A stretch of DNA of 64,000 nucleotides from Typhlomys cinereus (GCA_023101885.1 JALPQD010000004.1:16706688-16770687), one strand, 5' to 3'; positions 13,160 through 25,430 are shown, counted from the stretch's first letter. Notes: generated by a model from the letters alone, not told the origin. Made by a program: numbers and translations.

Positions 13160-13740
13160 TTGAACAAAAATTTCAACAAGGAGTTAGAGGTTGTGGTGAG
13201 ATAGTAATTAAATAAATTTGAAGTTTAACAAATAAAACCCAGTGAAAAATACAGCCAATAAACTAGAGTAAACAGAAAACAAAATAGCAATATGAATCTT
13301 TAGGATAATGTCAATGAATAATAAATTCAGGAAATAATGAAGAATATAATGAATTGTGACTACGACACTGAAGAATTCTAATATAACATTGAGAGTTGTT
13401 CAAAGTTTTACATCAGTCTGGGTGCAAAAATGTAGAATAAAGACACAGAAAACCAATTCAATGTAGCAAAAATATCCCCAATATATGAGGATTTATGGAC
13501 ATTTAGGTTCAAGAGGTATCTAGACATGTCTATGTTAACAGAAAGGAAATGTTCTCTACATCATATTGTAGCTCAAATGTTTAGAACAAAGAAAGAATAT
13601 TGAAAGCAGCAAGAGAGACATACCAATTACTTATGAAGACAAACCCATCAAAATGATAGAACACTCAAGATAAACCCTAAAGACAAAGAAATCAGGAAAT
13701 GATAAATTTCAAGCAATAAAAGACAAAAAATGTGAACAAT
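13160..13740 (+). pseudogene. L1 (or HAL1) ORF1-like remnant
   Basis: A decayed sense-strand L1 ORF1 region. Recognisable phrases are 'taaaacccagtgaaaaatac', 'actagagtaaacagaaaac', 'accaattcaatgtagcaaaa' and 'agcaagagagacatacca', followed by 'acaaacccatcaaaatgata'. ORF1 encodes the L1 RNA-binding chaperone; here the frame is closed by many stops and indels. It lies just upstream of, and in the same orientation as, the ORF2-like block starting near 14395, so both probably belong to one old element later split by the insertions at 13741-14365. Confidence 0.6.
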
Positions 13741-13990
13741 ATTCCAGTAATTCAAAATATTGCAGTATCCACTGTCTGTGGATAGTGGTGGGACAGAGCA
13801 GAACTGATAAAGAGAGGGGAGGGTGGGAGAATGGTATGTGAATGGGGAGGGTAGGTAGGAGGGTGTGGGTGGGGAGGAGAGCTGGGCAAAGACATAAACC
13901 CAATTTGTTTGTAAATAAATAAATTAGCAAAAAAATAAAATATAAAGTTTTTATTTGAAAGATGAAAATTGAAAAAAAAAACAGAAAGTA
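13741..13990 (+). mobile_element. Short L1 3'-end-like tail with G-rich purine tract
   Basis: Contains a G-rich purine-biased tract at about 13800-13882 and an A-rich end with AATAAA-type words at 13912-13945. This is the same layout as the L1 3' ends at 7262, 50326 and 61500. It sits between the ORF1-like and ORF2-like parts of the older L1, consistent with a later insertion. Boundaries are approximate and no target-site duplication was resolved. Confidence 0.45.
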
Positions 13991-14114
13991 CAATCCTTTC
14001 AAAAATACCTTTAGGTTTAAATTTTTTTAATTCTCCAGTTGAAAGTTCAGCTGTATTTAAAAAATAAGAGCTGTTTTTGTCTAACATAAAAACAAAACAA
14101 AACAAAGCAAAACA

Positions 14115-14365
14115 AAAAAACAGGGCCTGATTCAGCAAGTAGGTCTCCTGTTTGAAACAAACACAGTGATTTGAATTCAATTCCCAGAATCCCATATTGT
14201 GGAAGAAGAGAACCGAGAAGAAGAGAACCGACTTCTGAAAGTGGACTCCTGACCTCCATCCATGTACTATGACACAGGTTTTTCTATCCCTCTCCCTTTC
14301 CCTCTTTCTTTTTCCTTCTCCTCTCCTCCCTTAGTCAGTCTCTTTCTTAGTGAATAAAATAAAAT
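14115..14365 (+). mobile_element. Old B2-superfamily (B3-like) SINE, plus strand
   Basis: A diverged tRNA-like head ends with 'gaattcaattcccagaat', followed by 'cccatattgtggaa', 'gagaaccgacttctgaaag' and 'ctcctgacctccatccatg', then a CT-rich stretch and an AATAAA-rich end. A second copy with the same word order is at 48196. The phrase order resembles rodent B3/B2-type SINEs. An AAAAC-repeat region precedes it at 14090-14118. Confidence 0.6.
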
Positions 14366-14394
14366 ATCTGAAAATATATTTAATCAACCACAAA

Positions 14395-16950
14395 ACTATC
14401 CATCTCACTACAAAGAGTGAAATTAAAAGAATGTAAAATGACCTTCCTAGCAAACAGCATGAAAAATCAAGCAATAGTAGCACTTTCTGGCAAAACAGAT
14501 TTCAAACAAACATAGTCAAAGGAGATGAAGTAGGTATTTGTGCATCAATGAAGAGAAGAATTCATTGAAAATATAGGAAAATGTAAATGTATTTTCAACA
14601 ACTGGAAAATTGTGCACCAAGTTTAATAAAATAAACACATCTGAAAGTAAAGAAAAAAGGTTCAGGTAAATAATAAATCATAGTGAGTGACTTCAAATGC
14701 CTTTTTCATCCACAGACAAATTATTCAGGAAAAATTATATTGTGAAATGTCATATTTATACAGCTTAATAGGCCAAATGGAATTAGTGGTCACCTAGAGA
14801 ACATTCTATCCTGTACATTTTTAATACTTCATGGAACATCATCTAATATAGATTATACAAATAATTGAAATAAGTAGCTTATCCTATTATAAATTAAATA
14901 AAGCTAGAAATTAATAAGAGAAGCAACAGAAAATACAACAAACAATACATTGATGTTAAATAGTGCACTCTTGAATTATCAGTGAATCACTGAAGAAACA
15001 AGAAGAGTAACTAAAAAGAGAAAATAAGTCACAGAATCAAACGAAAATGAAAATGCAACAAAATAGGACATGTGATGCATAGAAAAAGAAGTTCTGATAT
15101 GAAGTTTATCTCTGAGTGACTACTATGAAAATCAGAATGATTGCTGATAAATACCCTATTATGTATCTCAAGTCTTAGAAAAATTAAACAAGTCAAATGA
15201 AACATGACTAGAAGAGAAAAAATAAATTCTATTGGGAGATTCAAGGAAAGAAAGGGAAAGTAAAAGAACAACTCAAATAATCAATTTAACAACAATTTAT
15301 TTTCTTCAAAAAATTAAATATTTAACAAAGAATTAGTCAGATGATATAAATGCAGAGAAGAACAAAATTAATAAAATTAGAGTTGAAAAAGGACACATTA
15401 TTGCATATATCATGGAAATCTAGAGGATTTAGGAAATAGTTTGGCAATTTATATTCCAAAACATGGAGTCTTAGAAATATAAGATGTGCAAAAAATAAAA
15501 CCAAAATGTGATAAACAAATAAAAACAGATCAATAGCAAGAAATAAGATGCAAACTGATTTTAAAATGTCCAGTGAAGAAAAGTTAAGACCCACATGAAT
15601 TCTCTGCTAAATTATGCAAAGAATATAATATATGCAAAGAACTCCAATGAGCCTTAATCTATGTTGTAAAATAAAGGAGATGTATTCTTCCAAATGCATT
15701 TCATGAACTTAGTATTATCTAGACAGTGAAACAGATAAAGAGAGGAAACAAGAGAGGCTGATTTCTCGATCAGTATTCACTTGATCAGAGTACTAGCCTA
15801 GCATGTAGGAAGTGCAATTCAGCATCACAAAAAGCTAATCGCAGTAGCTCAAGAGCATCAGAAATGTCCAAGGTCATCCTCAGCTAATAGCAGTGAGTTC
15901 AAGAACAACATGTGTTACATGAGAAAAAGAAAGGAAGGAAGAGAGAAGCATAGGATAGAATGGAATCAAATACAAACTAACATTAAAATAAGCTATCATT
16001 AAAATAAAGTCTATGAAAATAAAGTTTAACAATCACTTTAAATGTGCATTGTGATTAGGTTGATTTTACTGGGAGTATGCAGCATATGCAAATCAAACAC
16101 CATAACGAAAACACATAGAATCAAGGTCACCAACAGTGATATCATTTCAATAACTACAGATACAGCCTTTAGTATTTCTCTGTGATAACAGTTCATGAAA
16201 CTAGAAATGAAAGTATCAGATTTTTGACATTAAAAGATATTATCCACTAACATATAGACAGCATTATCCTTAATGAGGAAAATAAAAGGATTCCTTTCAT
16301 CATCAAGAATAAAAAAAGAGATTACACTTTACCATACTTATTCAAAATAGTTCTTGAAATCTTAGTTATGACAATAAAGTATGTGAAAGAAATCAAAGAA
16401 ATACAAGTAAGAAAGGAAAAAATGCAAATGATCCATCTTTGTAAATGGGGTGATTTTATACTTAAAAGAAGTTATACACTTCACTGGAAGACTCATATCT
16501 AAAAGATACTTTCCACAAGAGAGCAATGATTAAAAGAATCATTAAATTAAAATGCCTAGCTTTTCAATGCACTAATAATGAACATTCGAGAATGAATTCA
16601 GGGAAACAACCTATTGACAATAGTCTTAAAAATCAAAAAAAGAAAACCAAAGAAATATTCAGGCATGAATACAACTAAGGAGGTAAAAGGTCTATTCATT
16701 GAAAAACTTGAAGAAGACATTACAGAAAAGAAAGAATATCTACACCCATGAATTGATAGAATGCATAGTTTGAATAGCCACATAGCATGACATAGAAATT
16801 GCACTCACCATTAAAATTCCAATGACGTTCTTTAGAGAAATATGACTCAAGGCCTGTTTTGAAATTCATATGGAAACATAAAGACTCCAAATAGCCAAAG
16901 CAATCCTGATCTAAAAGAATGATGTTGGTTGAATCACAGTAACAACATAG
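14395..16950 (+). pseudogene. Old L1 ORF2, endonuclease and RT part, decayed
   Basis: Sense-strand L1 ORF2 remnants: an endonuclease-region stretch around 14690-14850 ('cacagacaaattattcagg', 'aataggccaaatggaatta') and reverse-transcriptase-region sequence around 16240-16460 ('atagacagcattatccttaa', 'atagttcttgaaatcttagt'). ORF2 would supply nicking and reverse transcription for retroposition. Stops and indels are frequent, so no activity is possible. It is interrupted by an ID-B1 SINE at 15790-15940 and separated from its 3' part by an LTR-like insertion at 16951-17310. Confidence 0.65.
15790..15940 (+). mobile_element. ID-B1 composite SINE (B4-type)
   Basis: Two joined parts are visible. 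An ID/tRNA-like half reads 'agcctagcatgtaggaagtg' and then 'aattcagcatcacaaaaa'. A B1-like right half reads 'caaggtcatcctcagctaat', 'agtgagttcaagaacaa' and 'gttacatgaga', followed by an A/G-rich tail ('aaaaagaaaggaagga'). This dimeric arrangement is a known rodent SINE design. It is inserted within the older L1 ORF2 remnant and is therefore younger than it. Confidence 0.6.
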
Positions 16951-17310
16951 CCGTTTGAATGTGATTTTCCCTGCACAACCCCAGGTATTTGAATTCTTTA
17001 GCTGGTGTTAATACTTGATTATTAAGAAATAGTTATTTGCTAGAGGAAACTATGTCACTGGGGTAGGTCTGCAGGCTTGTTAGTCCAGCCCTTGCTTTCT
17101 CTTGCCTGATCTGACTTCCTATGCTTGATGATGGCTATGGTAATTTTAACTAGTTTTCTGCTTTTGTCTCCAGCCATGCCTTTTGTTATGCAGTTTCCAT
17201 CATGATAGAGTACATACATCCCTTCTGTAAACATAAGCCAAATAGATCTTCATTTCTCTCATAAGAGGTATATGAGTACTGTCTCAGAGAAAAGTAACTG
17301 AAATAACCAG
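16951..17310 (+). mobile_element. LTR-like (MaLR-type) repeat, probable solo LTR
   Basis: It starts with 'gtttgaatgtgattttccct' and ends with 'catcccttctgtaaacataa', 'gccaaatagatcttcatttc' and 'aaaagtaactgaaata'. From memory, the 'gtaaa..taagccaaataa..' segment near the 3' end is characteristic of rodent MaLR-like LTR polyadenylation regions. It cleanly interrupts L1 ORF2 sequence that resumes at about 17330. No internal retroviral genes are attached. Confidence 0.5.
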
Positions 17311-17329
17311 ATTTCAAATTATATTACGT

Positions 17330-18440
17330 TGTCACAGAAACAAAAACAAATCATGAAACTGACACAAAACAGACATGTGAAAAAGTGAAATATAATATCA
17401 GACTCTAATATTAACTCATGCAGCCTTAGCCATCTGATTCTCAAGAAAACTGCCAAAATATTCTTTGAAAGCCATTTAGTAAATGATCATGAAAATATTC
17501 TATTCTATAAAAGGATCTAGATCAATAACTCTCCCTCTGAGCAGTAATGAACTCAAACCCTTAAGACCTGAAACTTTAAAATTTACCAGAGCAAAGCACA
17601 TCAAGATATGCACATAGGAAACGACTTCCTAAAATGACTTCAATGGTTCAGTAAATCATTAAAAATTGATATATTGAATTGCTAACAACAAAAATATCTC
17701 TGTACAACAAAGAAATAATAGAAGAGACAGCCAGAAGTGAGAAAATTATTTGCTAACTATCATTTAATAGGAGAATAACATTCAGCATATACAAAGAACA
17801 TAAAATCTGAAGCAATAGATAAAATTATATAATTGGTAAATAGAAAAATTAAATGGACACATTTCAAAGAAGTACAAATGTTCAATAACTACAAGAATGA
17901 AGACACACTATGTTTAGATTTCAGGTAATTGCAAATCAAAACTTCACTAAGCATTCATTTTAACCATCAAAAACCTATCATAAATTTTAGCAAGGGTGAG
18001 GGTAAAAAGGAGCACTTATACATTTTTGATGAGGACATATATGGACAGATCATCTGTGCAGATCAGTATAGACATTTCTCAAAAACTAAAAATAGAGCTT
18101 TCACAAGATCCAAATGAATATCCAAGGTCTATATCTGAAAGAATCTACATTAGCATACCATAGATATAAATACATATCAATCTTTGTTCAGCACTATTAG
18201 CAATAGCTAAGTTGGGAAATAAACATATAAGCCAAGCAGTGGGTAGATAGGAAAAAGAGAATGTACTATGTATACATAAAGGAATATGATTCAGTCATGA
18301 AGGATATAGTCATGTTCTTTGATGAAAGTGCATAGAATTAGAGATTATCAAGATTCATAAAGACAAGCATTATATGTGTTATAGAAAAAATGATGAAATG
18401 ATGAGGATAAATTGGAAGAATAGTTGGAGTGAATCTTATC
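17330..18440 (+). pseudogene. Old L1 ORF2, 3' part, decayed
   Basis: Continuation of the L1 ORF2 at 14395-16950. Diagnostic phrases are 'aaaaacctatcataaatttt' with 'agcaagggtgagggtaaaaa', 'atgtactatgtatacataaa' with 'ggaatatgattcagtcatga', and 'catagaattagagattatca'. These are the sense counterparts of the antisense phrases at 10745 and 46700. Many stops are present. The L1 3'UTR was not recognised after 18440. Confidence 0.7.
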
Positions 18441-18584
18441 AAGGTTTAATATTCATATATAAGAAGTCACAGTGATACTTCCCTATATAATCATTAAATG
18501 ATGATAAAAATATACTATTTTATGTATGTGTAGAAATCCAAACCGAATGCCCCTTGATGTGAAAGAATTATCAAAACTCTTTTG

Positions 18585-18880
18585 TAAGTTTAATTTGCTT
18601 TTTAACTTTTGAATTTTTCAATTTACTCATTGACATTCATACAATGCATCTTGTCATATCAACTACCTGCTTCCCCTCCAGCTGAGCTTCTCCAATATAT
18701 ACCCACACTCATTTTCATGTTTTTGCTTTGTTTATTAAAAGAAGTAAGTTTCCTTAATGTTGTCCACATGTCCATGAATATGAGACCAACCCTGATCTCA
18801 TGAGACACCTACCAGCAGACATACCATCTAGGAAAGATGAATATTTCTCCTCCAATAAAATAAGTGTTTACATCCTGGCT
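18585..18880 (-). mobile_element. Lx-like L1 3'UTR fragment, minus strand
   Basis: The plus strand resembles the antisense 3'UTR of Lx-type rodent L1: 'gacattcatacaatgcatct' near the 3' end of the element, then 'cttcccctccagctgagctt' and a region rich in C/T. Sense-strand relatives are at 25960, 31825 and 43270. It is short, diverged and noncoding. Confidence 0.45.
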
Positions 18881-19530
18881 CTTACAAGAAGCAATATAGA
18901 TGTCACATTTGGGGCTGAGTAATCAACACTCACTAAATCTAATCATTTAGTCCAGTTCTGAGTCTCTATATTTACTGTTTATACTTTAAAATAAAGTTGC
19001 TTTGTCCAAAACAGATATAAGCACTTATCTATTCAGGAGAAAGGTTAGGCAAGTGTCCACACATCTCAAAGCTATGAAGTTTAGTAGTTTTATTGAAAAC
19101 CATAATAAAAGTTTCCATCTTACTATTGTGAATGAGTTTATGTAGAATTTATCACATGTGAATGATAGTCATTGTGCCAACATAAGGAAATAATGACTTT
19201 GGAAATGCATCCAACATACAGTGTGGATTTGATGTCATCTTTCCACCATTCATGCTTCCATACCTAGTATTAACAGAAATAAATATATCTCTAAACTGTT
19301 TACATGCATAATGTAATAAAGTTCTTCCATTTATTTTTGTCATTTTCCTTTTCTGAGTTTGTAAAAATAAATTGAAAGAAAAAGCAAGATAAAATTTTTC
19401 TAGTGAGTAATTATGAGGAAAGTATATTATTCTGGCACCAATTTACAGTTTATACAATAAATTCATGTCTTGAACTCTCACTAGTGTATACGACTCAGAG
19501 GGAAATTCAGCACCCATATAAACAGATGTT
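18881..19530. other. Plain intergenic sequence
   Basis: No gene or clear repeat is seen. It may include a further decayed extension of the L1 on its left, which I could not support. Confidence 0.4.
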
Positions 19531-19625
19531 CCAGAGGGTGGAAGGGAGCAGATGGAAAACACCAAGAGAGGAAAAAGAGGTAGGAAAGAGGGGAGAGAAA
19601 GAAGGAAGGGGGAGGGAGAGTGTGA
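19531..19625 (+). mobile_element. Fragment of L1 3' end with purine tract
   Basis: Starts 'atgttccagagggtggaagg', then 'gagcagatggaaaacaccaa', closely matching 47208 onward ('atgttctggagggtggaaag', 'gagcaggtaggaaacaccaa'), then runs into a purine-only stretch. Its end is replaced by an antisense SINE at about 19640. Only the 3'UTR tract remains. Confidence 0.6.
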
Positions 19626-19639
19626 TGGGGGAAAACAGG

Positions 19640-19853
19640 CCTGTGAAACCCCAAGGGTGACTTCTGGAATCATCCTGGATTGCTCTACCTCCTTTTTCCT
19701 TTAGTTCTAGGGTTTCCCAATCTCTGCCTTCCAGGGCCAGAATTGCAGGCCTTGGTTACTTTTGCCTAGCATTTTAACTTAGGATCTGATATCCAATCTC
19801 AAGTTCTTCTGCTTACAAAGTAGACTTAACCACTAAATCATCTCTCCAGTCCC
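19640..19853 (-). mobile_element. Old tRNA-headed SINE (older body type), minus strand
   Basis: The antisense head is at the right end ('cttaaccactaaatcatctc', 'tccagtccc'). The middle carries 'gggtgacttctggaatcatc' and 'ctggattgctctacctcc', the same older body seen antisense at 1670 and sense at 29468 and 37731. Diverged. The left end abuts the L1 purine tract, so the tail region is unclear. Confidence 0.65.
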
Positions 19854-19857
19854 TCAT

Positions 19858-22585
19858 TACATTTTCTAAATTGATCAATCATTATATGTTTTTTCAGTTT
19901 TCACTAAGGACTGTAATGCTGGATCATGCCTCCAATAATCAACAAAGTCATTAATTCCATCATAGATATAATTAGGGTCCTAAGGCAACCAGCTAGCCTG
20001 TTGTATAAGGAAGACCAGTCTTTCCGGGAAAAGGTAGAATATTGTACATCTCAGGGGCAGAAATACAACAGAACAACTTTTCTCTCTAGTAATAAGAGTC
20101 CCGAAATTCTAGTGCTTGTTTTTGCAAGCTATTTCTGATGGGGATATGTTTAGTACCAGTGTCTTTTAAGCCTGTTGATATCTAATTAGAAAACTAACAT
20201 GACTATGGGGTAAAGAAAAATGCTGTCTTTTGTTAAGGGATGAAAAGGATTCTAGATTCAGAACATTAGCCATATCCTGCTGCCGGACTAGGGTCACTGA
20301 AAAGTACCAACTATGAGACTGGGAAATATGAGAGTGGATGGAAACTAAACCTGAACCATGTCTGAATGTGGAGACTTCCCATTGCTTCAGGACCACCTAG
20401 TGAGCACTGAATATAAAGTGACAGCATCTAAGATTGTGGAGGAAGGAAGCAAGAGTTCTAAGACAGAATGTCTCTGAAGGAAAATAATTATTAGGAGAAG
20501 GAGAAACTGAGGGAATTATAGAAATGGTGAATGTGAAGAGTCTTCCTATGATCTGCATAGCCTTCTTGCAGAAAAAGGTAAAGATTAAAGAATTTGAACC
20601 AGGAAGTGACAGACTGACCTTGAAGGAGCAAAAGTTCTAAGAAGTCTACAACTGGTGAAAAGTCATTTAAAAGTAAAAATAGACACTTTTTAAAACTAAA
20701 AGTACAGAGATCTCACATCAGAATCCTGGAAATATATGAAAAGTGTTTTAAAAAGTGTACCTTATGTAGAAGAAATATGATGCTAGGTGAAGTTTCATCT
20801 GAAGAAAAGACTCAAGAATATTAAAATAAGCAACATATTAAAGTCATAGCAACACAACAAAAAAGAATTTGTAGAGCACAGAAAAATATTTTTATTAAAA
20901 AATGTCAAACTTAACTATAACCAGCAGCTAACAGAATTTCAGATATGGACTATTGTATAATTCCTTAAATATGATGGCAATGGGAAGTAAAATATTGGTG
21001 ATCATTATATATTGTGTATATATATACATATATATGATCATTATATATACATTTTATGCACCTTATATACATATAATGAGTTCTGTCCCATTTGCCACAT
21101 TTAATGTGTCATTATTATTCTGTTTTACTAATAAGAAATCTAATCAGCAATCTTTAATAATTTAACCAGATCACACCATATATACCTGGTGTATCTTTAC
21201 CACAACATAATCAAAAGAATAATTGTGCAGCCATTTTCATTGCTTTTGAAGAAATTCTCATGAGATATCAGGGCTTTGGTAATATTCTTAAGCAATACCA
21301 GCAGACTAGAAATATTTGTAATTAATAAGCTATTTTAATAAATTACTGCCTTGATGAAACAATTTCCTTTTATGGTGTTAAATAATTTCAGTTTTAGATA
21401 TGAAAATGACAGTTTGTTGCAATTATGTTCCCATAAAATATCTATGGATAGAAAGTTTTAAAGAATGTCCTTTTATATTACTGCATTTATCTTTTCAGTT
21501 TACTATTACTGCTCTGTAAAACATATATAAAAAGACAAACATGTATTAAGAAAAGCATGCTAAGTATCAGTTCGTCCACTGTTATTATTGACATATATTC
21601 ACAAAGAATAGCTCTTTTGCTATTTTTGTAGCTATTTTGTTGTAGTTATCAAACATTTTCAAAAATTATACTGAAATGGCCCATGATACAGCATAAATTC
21701 AGTTACCTTGAAGTATCAATAGCACCACCTTGGGGTGTTCAGTATTTCAGAAAATTTATAATATATTACAACATAAATTCTTTACTGCAGACACGATGTG
21801 GCAGTAACTAAACCTAAATATCCCAGAGCTTTAAGACATGCCTTTGAAATTGTAGTATTTGTGCTGATGCATTTCTAGAAGAAAAGTAAAACAAAAATAG
21901 AAATAAAATAATAGTTAGCAAGAGATTTTCCAAATAACTTATATGAGGGCATTATATGTATTTCTGAAGAGTTAATATTTAGAATCATATGACTTAACTT
22001 CCCAGGAAATGTAATATTTTCCATTATAACAAAGTTGAGTTTGCATTTCCTGGGTTATTTCTTCACTGAAATCTTATGAGCCAAAATAGGTTTGTGCACA
22101 CTTTCTGCAATGACTTTTAGAAAGACTGTGAGCAGTGAATAGTTGGTCAGGTCCACAAGAGCAGAAAATAATGACACGAATGGAAGAGAACTTGTGATAA
22201 ACACATATCACAAGAATTATAAGCAAGTGTTACTTTAAGCCAGAGATTTCACAATTGTTATTGCTAAGAAATTATGTATTCTATTTTGACACATATATGG
22301 AATATGGTCATTCTATTTAAAACATAGACCACTAATATATTCATGTAGGAGTATGTGAACTGAAATTATGAGTGAGGGAGCTGCATGTACAATGTGATCA
22401 CACACCGGTATACATAATATAATCAATGATGGAGGCAAAAAGTAAGAATAGAGATAAATGTTTTCTTTAATATGAGGTAAAAAATATTTTCTGAAAAAGA
22501 GCATGATACAATTGGAATATACTTGTTATATGGTCACATAACTTGGATTAGAGCAAGTGTTTTTTATTATTGCCTGACTTGGCAA
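19858..22585. other. Plain AT-rich intergenic sequence
   Basis: About 2.7 kb without a recognised gene or repeat apart from the AT-dinucleotide patch near 21005. Frames are under 80 codons. Confidence 0.5.
21005..21066. repeat. AT-dinucleotide patch with hairpin potential
   Basis: Imperfect TA/CATA repeats, including 'gtatatatatacatatatat', bounded by two copies of 'gatcattatata' (from about 21000 and from about 21036). Palindromic TA words could extrude as a small cruciform. No gene link. Confidence 0.6.
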
Positions 22586-22601
22586 GTATTTCAAAATTCT
22601 T

Positions 22602-22879
22602 TTTTTTTTTTTTTATTCAATTGTGCGTGTGTGTATGTATGTGTGTGCACGTGCGTGTGTGTGTATGTGTATGTGTAGAACCACGGACGAATTCGCGAAC
22701 CACCATGGACGCCTCCACCTCCTTCTGCCCCGGGATTCACAGGCTCCGCCCTACCAGGACCAGAAACGCGGGCCGCCCCCGCTTCCGCCTGGCGTCTATC
22801 TGTGGGATCTGGGATCCGAACTCAGGACCTTCTGCCTGCAAGGCAGAGGCTTAACCCCTGAGCCACCTCTCCAGCCCAT
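22602..22879 (-). mobile_element. Young SINE, copy 1 (minus strand)
   Basis: A near-full copy of the window's youngest SINE in reverse orientation. The T-run at 22602-22614 is the antisense A-tail; GT repeats at 22623-22675 are the antisense CA tract. The CpG-rich body spans 22680-22800 and the antisense tRNA-like head ends at 22877. A perfect 16-bp target-site duplication, gtatttcaaaattctt, occupies 22586-22601 and 22880-22895. The body lacks the 10-bp insert of the other subfamily. The 94- and 122-codon frames here are readings through the SINE, not genes. Confidence 0.9.
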
Positions 22880-22895
22880 GTATTTCAAAATTCTT

Positions 22896-23668
22896 GATCA
22901 ACTGCCACAGGTCAGCGATAAAATGTTCAATTACATTATCCCAAATTATAAAAAATGTCCTGGAATATATACATTAGTAGAAATAAGGTAGTGTTTTAAG
23001 CCTAATTTAAAAAATATACAGACAACAAATAAGTAGCAAGATTTCTTTTCAGACAATGTTCAGAGCATTAATTTTATACATTTGAATTCGGTTTTCATAC
23101 TTACTTAAGTAAAAATGCTTAAATTTCCTTGATTTTTTATATATAAGATTCTGGTATTCTAAAAGAACAGGGTATAGGCAGATAATAAGTTTTGTATATT
23201 TTAAATCTCTTTTAAAATAAAATATACATTATCAATTCATATTGCTTGCTAAATATGCATTTGTAAGCATTGCTTTTAAATAAAAATCAATTATGTAAAA
23301 CATTATTTGATAATTAAACTCAGGAAATAATACTTATACACACAAGGGAACTACAGAATAAGTGAAAACTAGAAGAGTCACTTCTGTTTTACTTTCATAG
23401 AAACAAATTTAAACAAACTTAAATTGAAATAATTGTTTAACTGTTTATTAAATTGTTAAGATATATTATAATGTGCTGTCAGGACACTATTAACATATTA
23501 CTCTTATGTAATATCATTTAAAAATTTACTTTAGATTTTGAAAAAATGTATGCAATAGTGTGCTCTGTGATTCAGTCACACGGATGGTGAAAGAAGGAGG
23601 AGTACTCATCCTTCACTACCTAGAGCATTAGTCTCAGTCTAGACAAAGGAAAAAAGAATTGTATAATA
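22896..23668. other. Plain AT-rich intergenic sequence
   Basis: No gene, RNA gene or repeat recognised. Confidence 0.5.
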
Positions 23669-24048
23669 TATGTGATATTTAATCCTGGGTGTCAACTTGA
23701 CCACACCTGGTATTAACTAAGATCAGTTGTCAGACCACTTAAAGAGATTATCTAGATCAATACATTACAATACAAGACCAGCCCTAGATCCCATCAGAAC
23801 CTCTGTAGATCTCATAGGAACCTCTCAGTAGTGGAACAGATAAAAGGAACCACTGAATAGAAGGAAAGAAACTCTCCAGCCTTGCAGCTCTCAGCCTCTC
23901 AGATGGGTGTGACTTACCCAATTCTTCAGCTTCTGTCAGCCAGCTATGATGTTGACTCTGCTGGGAACTATAAGTTGAATAAATCTCTCCTTCTCCCTTA
24001 AATTGTTTGATTTTGGGTGCTCTCCCACAGCAATAGTTAAGAGTAACT
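23669..24048 (+). mobile_element. ERVL-type LTR-like repeat, probable solo LTR
   Basis: Begins 'tgtgatatttaatcctgggt' and 'gtcaacttgaccacacctgg', ends near 'cacagcaatagttaagagta'. An 'agataaaaggaacc' TATA-like word lies about 170 bp in, and 'gttgaataaatctctccttc' supplies an AATAAA-type signal near the 3' end. That order (TG start, TATA, AATAAA, end) fits a solo LTR of about 380 bp. Family by memory: ERVL/MLT2-like. No flanking internal region. Confidence 0.55.
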
Positions 24049-24049
24049 G

Positions 24050-25009
24050 TTAAAATATATTTTTGTTATTTTTCATAGGATCAATGTCAACACCATTTAT
24101 TAATTTATTTTACAACCTATCTTGGTGTAGGAATTAGTTATCTTAGGATAGGCACCCAAAATTATTTTGCCAAGTGTAAACCATTGTAGAGAATTAGATC
24201 TTGAGAAAAAAAATTCCTCATGTGGAAAGTTGACCAATGTGGAATTTCACTCCACAGTTCTGAGTCACACTGAAGCATACCCCATTAGCATTGTTAATCA
24301 CAGAAAACATTCCTGCCTTTGTCACTGCAACAAATAGAAATTACAACTTAATTTTGAGTTGCAGTCCTATAGCAGTATTCTGTGAAACACAGAGTTCTTC
24401 ATTTTCATTAGATGACCATCATTTCAAATGTATGCTTCTACACAATACTTTCTTTTTGCAAGAAAAAGAGAAGCAACTTTGTGGATAAGAAAAAAACTCT
24501 TAGATTAATAAGATAAAATATGCATTAGAAATAAAAAATACATGCTTTGCCATCAAATAATGAAGTATGCCCATGAAAACCTACATAAACGTGAAAAGGG
24601 TAATAAAAAGAAGTGCCCATAAATAGAAATGTTCATCAGCATTTGAGTAAATGGCATCTGAGCAAATCTAAGCTTAATATCACACTGATGGGAATAAAGA
24701 GTAAAACTATTAAGCAAAAGTTTCTATTGTGCTTATAATTGAAAAATAAAAAATATCGATGTGGATTATTGCTTTCGAGATGGAAGTGGCCTTTGCTAGG
24801 GATTCTAGAATGTTTCAAGGATATGAGGTTTCATATAATACCTGCTTACTAGTGCATTCAACCCAAAATAGAGAGGTAAGTCATCTGGAGGCAAAAAGAC
24901 AATGGACCATAGGGGAAGAATTCATCTACCTCTTAACTCATGCATTCATTCAGCACACAATTATTAGAGACAGCCAAAGAATTTTATTATAAGTTCCAAA
25001 AACATAATT
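24050..25009. other. Plain AT-rich intergenic sequence
   Basis: No gene or repeat recognised. Frames are under 80 codons. Confidence 0.45.
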
Positions 25010-25430
25010 AAGAATGGGTGTTGTTGTGGTTATTCTGCATATTTTTGATAAATCTCCCCACAGAACAACTTAGTTGAACAAGTGGGTATTATACTACCTC
25101 ATGATCCTTGGTTACAGTTTGTGGTACATGCTCAACAAGAAGAGTTTATAACAACACGAGGAGCCAATGGAATGGGCCACATTTCCACTGGGATTGCTTA
25201 GGATTGCAAACCTCCCTTACCAAACTTCAGGTCTGGGGAAATATGCTGAACATGACAAAGTACTAAACCAGTTCCCTCCATCTTTTCAAACTGTTCAGGG
25301 AATGATTACATCCACCTGGGCTGAGTCTTCCCCCATCTGCTGCAGACTTGTTTAGGATTTGCCTAAACTACTAATTCTTCACAGATGTTCCCAGAGCTCA
25401 GCCTTCAATTATGCCGTTGATAACTGTATC
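25010..25430. repeat. Unclassified dispersed repeat, copy B (pairs with 3240-3720)
   Basis: Collinear with 3240-3720 through several short anchors: 'cctcccttaccaaacttcag', 'gggaaatatgctgaacatga', 'ccagttccctccatctt', 'tccacctgggctgagtcttc', and 'cccagagctcag' followed by 'caattatgccgttga'. Copy B looks less eroded in its 3' half. No shared open frame survives between copies, so it is a noncoding repeat. Confidence 0.5.

Noticed and set aside
13752..14195. 147-codon minus-strand frame
   Set aside because: It crosses an L1 tail, an A-rich region and a SINE; Phe/Ser/Pro bias comes from T-rich and C/T-rich antisense sequence.
14395..18440. Functional L1 ORF2
   Set aside because: Many stops and indels, plus three insertions; only short sense words remain.
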